Shown here piece after piece: positions 35,520 to 43,127 of a stretch of 64,000 nt of DNA; the first letter of the stretch is position 1; each line of letters begins with the position of its first letter. The notes below the pieces were generated by a model that was given only the letters and a program-made list of their open reading frames with translations, was not told the DNA's origin and ran no database searches. The translations under genes and the position numbers were made by a program. This DNA comes from Micromonospora_H sonneratiae (lineage in GTDB: Bacteria; Actinomycetota; Actinomycetes; Mycobacteriales; Micromonosporaceae), in contig NZ_JBHTMP010000010.1 in NCBI RefSeq assembly GCF_042679305.1, positions 62,001 to 126,000 of the forward strand. Reading direction: 5' to 3'.

Positions 35520-35793
35520 ATAAAAGGAGAATCGACGAAGGTGAACGTGCCCTCTTGACCCGTTCCCAGGCGCGGCGCAGCGGCCGGGACCGGTCGCGGC
35601 CCAGCTCGGCGGCCCGCAACGGGGTCGCCGTCCGCCGGATGAGTTCGGCGTCGCGGGTGCCGGGGAACTTCTGGGCCCGGAAATAGTGCTCGGAGGTCGT
35701 CCACCAGTGGCCGTCGAGGTCGAAGCCGTGGCCGGAGAATTTGGAGAAGCAGCCGTACCGAACCTCGTTGGCACCGTAGAAGTAGATCGTCAT
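35520..35793 (-). pseudogene. NADAR-family gene, 3'-truncated
   Basis: From ATG 35793 the product reads MTIYFYGANEVRYGCFSKFS, SGHGFDLDGHWWTTSEHYF and KFPGTRDAELIRRTATPLRAA, the N-terminal half of a NADAR (YbiA/DUF1768) protein, an N-glycosidase that acts on riboflavin intermediates or ADP-ribose adducts. After the WERVK motif near 35555 the homology ends and the frame runs on with unrelated sequence. About half the domain is missing, so it should be inactive. The break lies next to the modified end of the MBL gene. Confidence 0.7.
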
Positions 35794-35873
35794 CTGGGCC
35801 TCGGAGCAGGGGTCGGGGATCTGCACCGTGTCACAGACATCGATAGAGCGGCAACCGAGCTCGCTGGCCACCA

Positions 35874-36049
35874 TCCGAATCTGCCGCGATCCGCGCGTCG
35901 ATTGCGGACCGTAAGCATCCTGCCCAGCCCCTTAAGGATCATGTCAAGCATCCGGTGGGACGCGCCTGTCAAGCATCTACCGGGATACGACACATCGGGC
36001 GCAGGTGTGTTGCCGAATAGCTCTGTATTGGATCAAGACGCCGCGCGGA
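35874..36049. other. Intergenic DNA before the nested inverted repeat
   Basis: No supported gene on either strand. Together with the repeat that follows, about 400 bp of non-coding sequence separate the NADAR remnant from the next gene. Confidence 0.5.
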
Positions 36050-36156
36050 GCGCGGCGTGTGAGCGGTAGGCCGCCCGGCGGAGAGCCGCCCCGGACCGCT
36101 ACGCGGCCGGGGCGGGAAGCCACCGACACCCGCCGGGTGCCGCTCACACGCCGCGC
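36050..36156. repeat. 107-bp nested inverted repeat
   Basis: Three pairs of complementary arms are nested in order: GCGCGGCGTGTGAGCGG (36050-36066) with 36140-36156 (17 bp, perfect); CCCGGCGG (36074-36081) with 36130-36137; CCGCCCCGG (36086-36094) with 36107-36115. The centre CCGC-TAC-GCGG can pair too. The whole segment would fold into one long stem as RNA or single-stranded DNA. No T run follows, and no gene ends nearby on the plus strand. Confidence 0.75.
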
Positions 36157-36268
36157 CAGTTGTCACCGCGCGGCAGCGATCAGGCCAAAGTGAAAGCCCG
36201 GCGCATTCACGGGATTTGGTCAACTCCGAAGCCAGCAGCGGGGCGAGCCGGGGGTGCTGGTTGGGATA

Positions 36269-36649
36269 TCAGGATGACCGCTGGGATCCTGGTTCTCGAT
36301 GCGAGATGTGCGTCTGGAACCAGGCAGCCGCTGCGACCGCTGCGTCGTACGGACCAAGGTCGTCGAGGTGTAGACCCTCCGGAGATGCGGTGCTGATCAG
36401 GGCTTCTTCGGCCCGTACGCCGTCATCCCAGTTGAGGCAAGCGGGGCTCCATCCGCCACGTAGCTTTTGTCCGTCGTAGTCGACGCGGAGTGTGGCGCAC
36501 ACGGCGTTGTTGGCGGTGAAGTCGTAGGAGGCCATCATCCACAGACCGCCATCGTCGTCAGCGTGATACCAGTCATCGAGTCCGGGCACGAGTGCGGACA
36601 GGTGGTGGAAGAAGGTCGTCTCGTCGGGCGTTGGCTCGCTGTCGCGCAT
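36269..36649 (-). CDS. Hypothetical protein of island
   Basis: A 126-residue acidic protein, not recognised: MRDSEPTPDETTFFHHLSAL, DDWYHADDDGGLWMMASYDF, VCATLRVDYDGQKLRGGW, GPYDAAVAAAAWFQTHISHRE. Aromatic and acidic residues are evenly spread and the sequence looks like a real folded protein. There are no membrane segments. It is single and unlinked to neighbours by spacing. Confidence 0.6.
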   Translation of the reverse strand: MRDSEPTPDETTFFHHLSALVPGLDDWYHADDDGGLWMMASYDFTANNAVCATLRVDYDGQKLRGGWSPACLNWDDGVRAEEALISTASPEGLHLDDLGPYDAAVAAAAWFQTHISHREPGSQRSS

Positions 36650-37010
36650 AGCTGGGAGTGTGCCATTGTTCCACGTATGCGCTTCGGCGTGTCAGGGCTC
36701 CGACGGGCAACGACAGCCGGACGCTGGACGGGTTGTTGTCCGGCCGCCGGTCGGGGCGGTACGGAAGCCGGCGGGGTTGGCCGCCGTCGTGGTCGGGGCT
36801 TCCGTCTGCCGCGCCAGTGCAAACCCCGCACTGGCTTGCCACCGAGTCGCCCGGTCGCCGTCCGTCGTGGCCGTCCAGACGTACCCGGCCGCCACGCGTG
36901 CCCCTACGTGCCCGTAACACGGGGAAGCATCGGGCAACCGCGACCAACCACAGGCACCGCCACCAGGAGCGCGACCGTCTGAACTGGTCAGGAGCGGATG
37001 CCCGCGCGAG
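36650..37010. other. Region without supported gene
   Basis: Frames are open on both strands, but Arg/Pro/Ser-rich translations without motifs suggest they are by-products of G+C richness. It ends at the third partial attachment core (37011). Confidence 0.5.
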
Positions 37011-37026
37011 TTCCCAAGCTGACAGT
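37011..37026 (+). repeat. Third partial copy of attachment core
   Basis: TTCCCAAGCTGACAGT is identical to the start of both long repeats (29350 and 37475) but diverges afterwards. It indicates more than one integration or recombination event at this tRNA. Confidence 0.65.
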
Positions 37027-37112
37027 ACGGCTTTAACCCATTGTCACCTGCCAAGAGAGAAAGCCCAGGAAAAGGCCGTAGCCCGTAACAGGGTGAGGAG
37101 TGTGGCGACGTG

Positions 37113-37331
37113 TCAGATTTGGCGGTCGTGGAAGTAGACCGTCGCGGACCACCAGTCGCCGTCCGCCGTGACTTCGTTGTGGAAGACTACGTCTTGAACC
37201 TCGATTGGCCCGATCGCCTCCAGGGTGTCGGCAAGCCGCCGCAGTAGCGCCGGAACGTTGTCCTGCCCTTGCCCAGCCGGGTTGGCCTGTGAGAGGTGCC
37301 GGACAGTCCAAGATTCGGCTCCTGATGCCAT
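37113..37331 (-). CDS. Small conserved hypothetical protein
   Basis: 72 residues from ATG 37331: MASGAESWTVRHLSQANPAG, then VPALLRRLADTLEAIGPIEV and FHNEVTADGDWWSATVYFHD. This alpha/beta pattern (LLRRLADTL...VQDVVFH) recurs as short stand-alone proteins in actinobacterial accessory DNA; function unknown. An upstream extension of the frame to 37481 reads into the repeated tRNA segment and is rejected. It is the last gene before the right repeat. Confidence 0.6.
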   Translation of the reverse strand: MASGAESWTVRHLSQANPAGQGQDNVPALLRRLADTLEAIGPIEVQDVVFHNEVTADGDWWSATVYFHDRQI

Positions 37332-37474
37332 CAGGCGAGCGTGCCAGAGGAGTGCCGGGCGACACGGGCCGGGCCATCCGCAGGCCACAAGCCGGTGTAA
37401 CGCCAGGCCAAACCAGGCCACCTGAGACCGTGCCGACCAGGCAAAACGCCGTGACAGGGCCCGGTCTTGTGCAA

Positions 37475-37588
37475 TTCCCAAGCTGACAGTGCGAGTTCGA
37501 TTCTCGTCACCCGCTCCAATAGCTGAGGCCCAGGTCAGGAAGTACTTCCCGACACTGGGCCTCAGCTTTTATCGATCCCTATTCGGCC
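37475..37588 (+). repeat. Right direct repeat (attR) of tRNA-Gly island
   Basis: Copy of 29350-29464: the tRNA 3' half from the anticodon loop, the terminator (with one base lost in its left arm) and ATTCGGCC. Just beyond, the minus-strand codons before TAG (37579-37581) read GTEAE, resembling another integrase tail, as at the left end. Confidence 0.85.
37522..37570 (+). terminator. Duplicated tRNA-Gly terminator
   Basis: Second copy of the terminator at 29397. One base is missing from the left arm (GCCCAG-GTC), which leaves a bulge; the right arm and TTTT are unchanged. Confidence 0.75.
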
Positions 37589-37638
37589 TCAGTGCCCCTG
37601 CGTCCCCGGTCGAGTACGACTCGACGTAGCCCTGTTCA

Positions 37639-38298
37639 TCACCGGCCGAACCCGTGCCCACCGCCGTTGAGGAAGGTGAGAACGGCGAGGACCCGGCGGT
37701 GGCCGCTGTCGGTGACGGCGAGGCCCAGCTTGTTGAAGATGTTGCCGATGTGCTTGTGCACGGCATTGTCGGTGATGACGAGCCGGTCAGCGATGGTGCT
37801 GTTGTCGTGCCCCTGTGCCATCAGCGCGAGTACCTCGCGTTCACGGGGGGTGAGGACGGCAATCGGGTCCCTGCGGTGGGCGAGGAGTTGGGCGATGACT
37901 TCGGTGTCCATGGCGGTGCCACCGGCGGCCACCCGGCGCAGCGCGTCGATGAATTCGTCCACCCGGCTGACGCGGTCCTTGAGGAGGTAGCCGACGCCGC
38001 CGCCGGTGGTGGCGAGTAGTTCGGCGGCGTACTGCTGCTCGACGTACTGCGACAGGACCAGGACCGGTAGACCGGGGTGTTCTCGCCGGGCCTGTAGGGC
38101 GGCTCGGATGCCCTCGTCGCGGAACGACGGCGGTAGCCGGACGTCGACGATGGTGACGTCGGGCCGATGGTCCCGTACGGCGGTGAGGAAGCCCGCCGCG
38201 TCGTCAGCGATGGCTGCGATCTGGAAGCCTGCGCGGGTGAGCAGCAGTTCCAGTCCGGTGGACAGCAGCACGTTGTCCTCGGCGATCACTACCCGCAT
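37639..38298 (-). CDS. NarL/FixJ-family response regulator
   Basis: A 219-residue regulator with receiver MRVVIAEDNVLLSTGLELLL and Asp52 in VTIVDVRLPP, and LuxR-type HTH LTPREREVLALMAQGHDN with recognition helix VITDNAVHKHIGNIFNKLGL. ATG 38298 overlaps the kinase stop by 10 bp. It is the likely regulator of the transporter and serine hydrolase genes encoded divergently, whose upstream regions both contain TACAGC-CA-GCTGTA. Paralogous to the regulator at 16120. Confidence 0.93.
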   Translation of the reverse strand: MRVVIAEDNVLLSTGLELLLTRAGFQIAAIADDAAGFLTAVRDHRPDVTIVDVRLPPSFRDEGIRAALQARREHPGLPVLVLSQYVEQQYAAELLATTGGGVGYLLKDRVSRVDEFIDALRRVAAGGTAMDTEVIAQLLAHRRDPIAVLTPREREVLALMAQGHDNSTIADRLVITDNAVHKHIGNIFNKLGLAVTDSGHRRVLAVLTFLNGGGHGFGR

Positions 38299-39473
38299 GG
38301 CAGCTCCATGGTGATGGTAGTCGGGCCGCCGGACGGGCTGTCGACGTCGACGGTGCCGTCGAGCGCGAGCACCCGGCGGCGGATCCCGGCCAGGCCGGTG
38401 CCTCGCCGATGGTCGGCGCCGCCGGTGCCGTTGTCGGTGATCGCCACCGACAACCGGTCTGCTGTCCGACTCACCTGGACGCCGGCCGTGGTCGCGTGGC
38501 TGTGCCGGGCGACGTTGGTCAAGGCTTCGGCGACGGCGAAGTAGACGACGGCCTCCACGGCCGCTGGTACCCGGTCGAGGTTGCCGATGTCCAGTCGGGT
38601 CGGCACCCCGCAGCGGGCGGTCACCGCGGTCAGTGCGCCGGCGAGGCCCCGGTCGGCGAGGATCGGCGGATAGACGGTTCGGATAACGTCGCGTAGTTCG
38701 GTCATCGCCTCCTCGGTTCCCTCGTGTGCGTCCCGAAGAAGTCCTTCCAGGAACTGGTCGTTCCGCGGATTGTCGGACAGTGCCTGCCGGGCCACGGCCA
38801 GCCGCATGGCGATGGCCACCAGCCGGGCCTGGGTGCCGTCGTGCAGATCGCGCTCGATTCGGCGCAGTTCCGCGCCGTGTGCGTCGAGCACGTCCGCCCG
38901 GGTGCGGGTCAGGACGGCGACCCGGTCGGTGAGCTGTTCGGCCGCCGAGGGCGACAGCGTCGCCAGGCAGATCCGGGCGTGGGCACGTGCCATCGGCGGA
39001 AGGAAGAGGTACGTCAGCGCGGTGAGGAGGAGGATCTGTAGGGGGCCGAGGGTGAGGGCGGTAGTCCAGCCGGTTACCGGGATGTCGATGAACAGCCGTG
39101 GCCGGTCCGCCGGCTCGAATGCCCACCACAGTGGTGTGGCGACCGCGGCGGGCAGCAGGTTGCCTATGCACAGCAGTGCGGCGAGGCCGAGCGTTACGCC
39201 GGTTGCCGCGTTCACCGGTAGCCATAGCAGGGCCCGGCGGGTGGCCGGATCGGCCCAGGCCTGACGTGCCGTGGCGGGCGGGGCAGAACGTGGTGCGCTG
39301 GGCAGGTCGAGTAGCCGCTTGGCGCGGTTGCGGTGCCGGTCCGCCCAACGCCAGGCAAGCCTCGGATGACAGAGCAGCGGCAGTGCGAGCACCGTGACGA
39401 TCCCGGAGCCCAGTGACCCCAGCAGGTAGACCCCGCCGCGCCACGCCTGCGACCACCGCCGACCCGACGTCAC
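38289..39473 (-). CDS. NarL-type sensor histidine kinase
   Basis: A 394-residue sensor from GTG 39473. N-terminal hydrophobic segments: VYLLGSLGSGIVTVLALPLL, LPVNAATGVTLGLAALLCIG and the ALTLGPLQILLLTALTYLFL region. The phosphoacceptor motif is LRRIERDLHDGTQARLVAIA; ATPase motifs are EALTNVARHSHA (N box) and ITDNGTGGADHRRGTGLAGI. Very short extracytoplasmic loops suggest sensing within the membrane, as in envelope-stress sensors. Coupled to the response regulator gene by a 10-bp overlap; divergent from the ABC transporter. Confidence 0.92.
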   Translation of the reverse strand: MTSGRRWSQAWRGGVYLLGSLGSGIVTVLALPLLCHPRLAWRWADRHRNRAKRLLDLPSAPRSAPPATARQAWADPATRRALLWLPVNAATGVTLGLAALLCIGNLLPAAVATPLWWAFEPADRPRLFIDIPVTGWTTALTLGPLQILLLTALTYLFLPPMARAHARICLATLSPSAAEQLTDRVAVLTRTRADVLDAHGAELRRIERDLHDGTQARLVAIAMRLAVARQALSDNPRNDQFLEGLLRDAHEGTEEAMTELRDVIRTVYPPILADRGLAGALTAVTARCGVPTRLDIGNLDRVPAAVEAVVYFAVAEALTNVARHSHATTAGVQVSRTADRLSVAITDNGTGGADHRRGTGLAGIRRRVLALDGTVDVDSPSGGPTTITMELPCG

Positions 39474-39563
39474 ACCGCGCCCCTTCGCGTACCCGTTGCG
39501 GCCTGGGCCCGCCGCGTGTCCCGACACGAGATCAAGTCTGCGGTACGGCCGACCTTCGGGCAC

Positions 39564-39577
39564 TACAGCCAGCTGTA
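39564..39577. promoter_or_regulatory. Inverted repeat upstream of ABC transporter genes
   Basis: TACAGC-CA-GCTGTA, perfect 6-bp arms, 61 bp before the ATG at 39638. Repeated exactly at 43054. Candidate binding site of the adjacent NarL-type regulator. Confidence 0.7.
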
Positions 39578-39637
39578 ACTCACATCCGGTGGTACGTGGT
39601 ATCGGCATCCGACGACGTGGAACCTAGCGTCGGGCGC

Positions 39638-40462
39638 ATGAGGTTGAGCAGCAGAAACCCATCGAGACGACGCATGGCGCTGGTCGGGGCCACCGCGACC
39701 GGCTCACTGTCCCCAGGTTCGACATTTGCGACACAGTCGTACGCAGTGCAGTTGGATTCGGTGTCGAAAACATACGGGTCGGGGAAGAACGAGGTACGTG
39801 CTCTCGACGGGGTGACGGCTGGATTCCGGCGCGGTACGTTCACCGCTGTCATGGGCCCGTCCGGCTCCGGCAAGAGCACGTTTCTGAACTGTGCGGCAGG
39901 TTTGGACCGGCCGACGTTGGGCCGGGTCGTGCTGGGTGACACCGAGCTTTCCGGCCGGTCGGAGACCGAGTTGACCGAGCTTCGGCGGGACCGGATCGGG
40001 TTCGTCTTCCAGGCGTACAACCTGCTCGGTGCGCTGACCGTGGCGGACAACGTCACGTTGCCCGCCCGGTTGGCGGAGAGATCGGTCGATTCCGCGCAAC
40101 TGGCGAGTGTCCTTGCCGCAGTCGGGCTTGCTGAGCAGCACGACCGACGCCCGAGTCAACTCTCCGGTGGCCAGCAGCAGCGGGTGGCGATCGCCAGGGC
40201 GCTCATCAACCGGCCCGACCTGGTCTGCGCGGACGAGCCGACGGGCGCGCTGGACAGCCGCAGCGGCCGTCAGGTCCTGGCACTGCTCAGGAAGATCGTC
40301 GATGACCTGGGGCAGACCGTGCTGATGGTCACGCATGATCCGGTCGCGGCTGCGCAGGCCGACACCGTGGTGTTCCTCGCCGACGGCCGGTTGGCCGGCG
40401 AGATGATCCGACCGTCCGTCGAGCAGATTGCCGAGCGGATGACTCACCTGGGGGAGCCGTGA
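39638..40462 (+). CDS. ABC transporter ATP-binding protein (MacB/LolD type)
   Basis: ATPase partner of the FtsX-like permease that follows. Walker A is GPSGSGKST; the signature is LSGGQQQRVAIARAL; Walker B is DLVCADEPTGALD; the H loop is MVTHDP. About 35 residues precede the domain and read MRLSSRNPSRRRMALVGATA, almost the same as the leader of the serine hydrolase at 43128, so the extra N-terminus and its promoter probably come from a duplication; true translation may start at ATG 39674. The 3' end overlaps the permease start by 4 bp. Confidence 0.9.
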   Translation: MRLSSRNPSRRRMALVGATATGSLSPGSTFATQSYAVQLDSVSKTYGSGKNEVRALDGVTAGFRRGTFTAVMGPSGSGKSTFLNCAAGLDRPTLGRVVLGDTELSGRSETELTELRRDRIGFVFQAYNLLGALTVADNVTLPARLAERSVDSAQLASVLAAVGLAEQHDRRPSQLSGGQQQRVAIARALINRPDLVCADEPTGALDSRSGRQVLALLRKIVDDLGQTVLMVTHDPVAAAQADTVVFLADGRLAGEMIRPSVEQIAERMTHLGEP

Positions 40463-43041
40463 CCCGCCGCGTGATGTCGAAGCGCATGCTGGCGCTGGCC
40501 TGGAGCACGGTCAAGGGACGGAAGGGCGGGTTCGTCGCGGCGTTCGTCGCGGTGCTGTTCGGTTCGGCGGTGATCACGGCCTGCGGGATTCTGTTTGAGA
40601 GCAGCCAGCGCTTGGGCGTGCCGACCGAGCGCTACCAGGCTGCCGACGTGGTGGTGGGCGCCCCGCAGGCACTGCCGGTGGCCGACGACGTGGACCCCAG
40701 GTTCGGTGAGCGGGCCACCCTGCCGGCCGACCGGGTCGGCGACATCGCGCGACTGCCCGGCGTCCGGGCGGTGATCGCCGACGTCAACGTCCCGGTTAGC
40801 ATCGTGACAGCGAACGGCGAGGTGCTCGCCGGGCCGGACGGCACCCCCGCGCTCGGGCATGGCTGGCGGTCGGCCGCGCTCGGTCCGTTCACCATGAGCG
40901 CCGGCCAAGCCCCGACGGGGCCGGACGAGGTGGTGCTGGACTCCGCGCTGGCCGAGCGGGCCGGCGTCACCGTCGGCGGGTCGGTTCGACTTGTGGTCGG
41001 CTCGAACACGTCCACCTACCGGGTGACGGGCATCGCGAGTCTGTCTGGAGGCAAGCTCGCGCGGCAGTCCGTACTGTTCTTCACCGATGACCGGGCTCGG
41101 GAACTGACCGGCCAACCGGACCGGGTGGATGCGATCGGCGTACTGGCCGCAGCCGGTGTCAGCACCGACGAACTGGCGAGCGCCATCGAGGCGGCAGTCT
41201 CCGGTGTGGTCGTCTACACCGGCGGTGACCGAAGCGAGGCCGAGTTCCTCGACATCGGCAGCACGCGGTCGTTCGTCAGCGAGCTGTCCCTGGCGTTCGG
41301 CAGCAGCATGGTTTTGGTGATCATGGTTGTCGTGGCGGGCACACTCGCGCTGTCCGTTCGGCAGCGGCTGCGGGAACTGGCGCTGTTGCGGGCGATCGGC
41401 GCGACCCCGAAGCAGGTGCTCGGCATGATTGCCGCCGAGACCATGGTGGTGGGCACGCTCGGGGCAGTGCTCGGGGTGATCCCCGGCATCGGGCTGAGCT
41501 TCCTCCTCCGCGAAACCTTCGCCCTGGTCGGCGCGATACCAGACGACTTCGAACTGTCGATCAGTCCGCTGCCGGTACTCGCGGCGATGGTGCTGTGCCT
41601 GATCGGCGCCCGTCTGGGTGGCTGGATAGCCGCCCGACGCGCGGCGAGGCTCAGGCCGGTGGACGCGCTCGGTGAGGCCGCGGTGGAACCGCCCAAACTC
41701 GGGTGGCTTCGGTCGACTGTCGGTGTGCTGCTCGTCCCTGCCGGTCTCGCCACCGCATTCGTGCTACCTCTTGTGCTGCCCGGTGAAGGAGCCGCTGAAA
41801 GCGCGGCCTTCTCGGCGTTCCTACTCGTCTTCGCCGTCGCGCTGCTGGGGCCACGGCTGCTCGGTGGTGCCGTCACCGTACTTGGCCCATTGTTGAACCG
41901 CAGGTCGGGCGTCAGCGGGTTCCTCGCGACCGCGAACGCGTACGCCAACTCGCGGCGGCTCGCCGCAGCGACCACTCCGCTGATCATGGGTATCACCCTG
42001 GCCGCCGGGCAGCTCTTCAGCGGGACGACCGCGAGCGCGGCGGCACGGGATCAGGCTGAGGACGGCCTGCGCGCGGACTATGTCGTCACGTCCATGTCCG
42101 CCGGCGTGTCGCCCGAGGTCGCGGACGTGCTCCGGGACGTCCCCGGCGTCTCGGTGGTGTCCCCGGTCGTCCGCACCCGGACGTTGGCGACCTTCACCTC
42201 CGAGGACAGCCTTCAGATCAGGACGTACGCGGCGCAGGGAGTCATCGGCGACCGGCTTGCTGAGACCATGGATCTCGCCGTTCTCGAGGGCGATGTCGCG
42301 GACCTGCGGGGCGACACGGTGGCGTTGAGCCGGATCGCGGCCGGCACGGTAGGCGCTGCTCTCGGTGACACCGTCGACCTCCGCCTCGGTGACGGCACGC
42401 CGATCAGACCCAGGGTGGTGGCGCTCTACGAGAGAGGGCTCGGCCTCGGTGACGTCACGCTGCCGCACGACCTCGTCCTCGAACACACCACCGACCGGCT
42501 GGACTTCGCGGTGCTGGTCACAGCGGCCAGCGGGACCGACGTCGGAGCACTCGGCGATGCATTGCGATCCGCCGTCCAACACCTCCCGACCGTCCAGGTC
42601 GACAACCGCGAGTCGTTCGTCGCCGCACAGCGCGACGCCGCCGCCGGTGAGTCGGCGGTCGGCCTCATCCTCAACGCGGTCCTGCTGGGCTACCTCGCGA
42701 TCGCCGTGGTGAATACCCTGGTGATGGCGACCGCCGCACGCTACCGCGAGTTTGCCCTGCTCCAACTGGTCGGCGCCACCCGTCGGCAGGTCTTCGCGAT
42801 GATGCGCAGCGAGGCGCGGATCATCGTCGTCGCGGCTGTGCTCATCGGTACCCTGGCCGCGATCCCGTCGTTGGTCGGTACCAGCATCGGACTCACCCGG
42901 ACGCTGATTCCGTCCATCCCACCGCTCGGCTACCTGGGAATCGTCGCGGTCGCCGCGCTGCTCGGCTGGGCCGCCATCATGTACTCGACCCGGGTCGCCA
43001 TGCGTTCGCAGCCGGTCGACGCGATTGGTGTTCGCGAGTGA
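40459..43041 (+). CDS. FtsX-like ABC transporter permease
   Basis: An 860-residue permease with two FtsX/MacB modules. The N-terminal helix is followed by a large outer domain, three helices near 290-390 (SSMVLVIMVVVAGTLALSV, RAIGATPKQVLGMIAAE), a central helix group and a second outer domain, and the last three helices (AVLLGYLAIAVVNTLVMATA, LLQLVGATRRQVFAMMRSE). This type does not import solutes but works on envelope substrates, often conferring resistance to antimicrobial peptides or releasing lipids. GTG 40459 overlaps the ATPase stop. Beside a two-component system, a BceAB-like stress role is plausible. Confidence 0.9.
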   Translation: MTRRVMSKRMLALAWSTVKGRKGGFVAAFVAVLFGSAVITACGILFESSQRLGVPTERYQAADVVVGAPQALPVADDVDPRFGERATLPADRVGDIARLPGVRAVIADVNVPVSIVTANGEVLAGPDGTPALGHGWRSAALGPFTMSAGQAPTGPDEVVLDSALAERAGVTVGGSVRLVVGSNTSTYRVTGIASLSGGKLARQSVLFFTDDRARELTGQPDRVDAIGVLAAAGVSTDELASAIEAAVSGVVVYTGGDRSEAEFLDIGSTRSFVSELSLAFGSSMVLVIMVVVAGTLALSVRQRLRELALLRAIGATPKQVLGMIAAETMVVGTLGAVLGVIPGIGLSFLLRETFALVGAIPDDFELSISPLPVLAAMVLCLIGARLGGWIAARRAARLRPVDALGEAAVEPPKLGWLRSTVGVLLVPAGLATAFVLPLVLPGEGAAESAAFSAFLLVFAVALLGPRLLGGAVTVLGPLLNRRSGVSGFLATANAYANSRRLAAATTPLIMGITLAAGQLFSGTTASAAARDQAEDGLRADYVVTSMSAGVSPEVADVLRDVPGVSVVSPVVRTRTLATFTSEDSLQIRTYAAQGVIGDRLAETMDLAVLEGDVADLRGDTVALSRIAAGTVGAALGDTVDLRLGDGTPIRPRVVALYERGLGLGDVTLPHDLVLEHTTDRLDFAVLVTAASGTDVGALGDALRSAVQHLPTVQVDNRESFVAAQRDAAAGESAVGLILNAVLLGYLAIAVVNTLVMATAARYREFALLQLVGATRRQVFAMMRSEARIIVVAAVLIGTLAAIPSLVGTSIGLTRTLIPSIPPLGYLGIVAVAALLGWAAIMYSTRVAMRSQPVDAIGVRE

Positions 43042-43053
43042 GGCCGGCGGCAC

Positions 43054-43067
43054 TACAGCCAGCTGTA
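43054..43067. promoter_or_regulatory. Inverted repeat upstream of serine hydrolase gene
   Basis: TACAGC-CA-GCTGTA, identical to 39564-39577 and also 61 bp before the start codon (ATG 43128). Flanking bases are conserved as well, so the whole promoter region is duplicated. Confidence 0.7.
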
Positions 43068-43127
43068 CCACATATCGGGTGGCACGAGGTATCGGTCCGC
43101 GTCGACGCGGAAACTAGCGTCGACCGC

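Larger units (their letters stand above)
29350..37588. mobile_element. Integrated element remnant at tRNA-Gly(CCC)
   Basis: About 8.2 kb bounded by the near-identical direct repeats at 29350-29464 and 37475-37588. Insertion in the 3' half of a tRNA gene that stays intact on one side is the hallmark of tyrosine-integrase elements. The integrase survives only as a 52-residue tail beside the tRNA; no replication, excision or transfer gene was recognised. The cargo consists of GntR and HxlR regulators, DUF6907 proteins, a glycosyltransferase, an MBL hydrolase, a NADAR fragment and small unknown proteins. Codon use is less G/C-biased around 34.1-35.5 kb. Confidence 0.8.

Noticed and set aside
36650..37110. 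Several overlapping open frames before the third attachment core
   Set aside because: No start signals, motifs or consistent codon bias on either strand.
37332..37481. N-terminal extension of the small protein at 37113
   Set aside because: It starts inside the duplicated tRNA segment; the conserved part begins at ATG 37331.
38299..39456. Extension of the response regulator frame at 37639 into a 605-codon product
   Set aside because: The extension is Arg/Pro/Thr-rich and lies opposite in frame to the histidine kinase, which has all its motifs.
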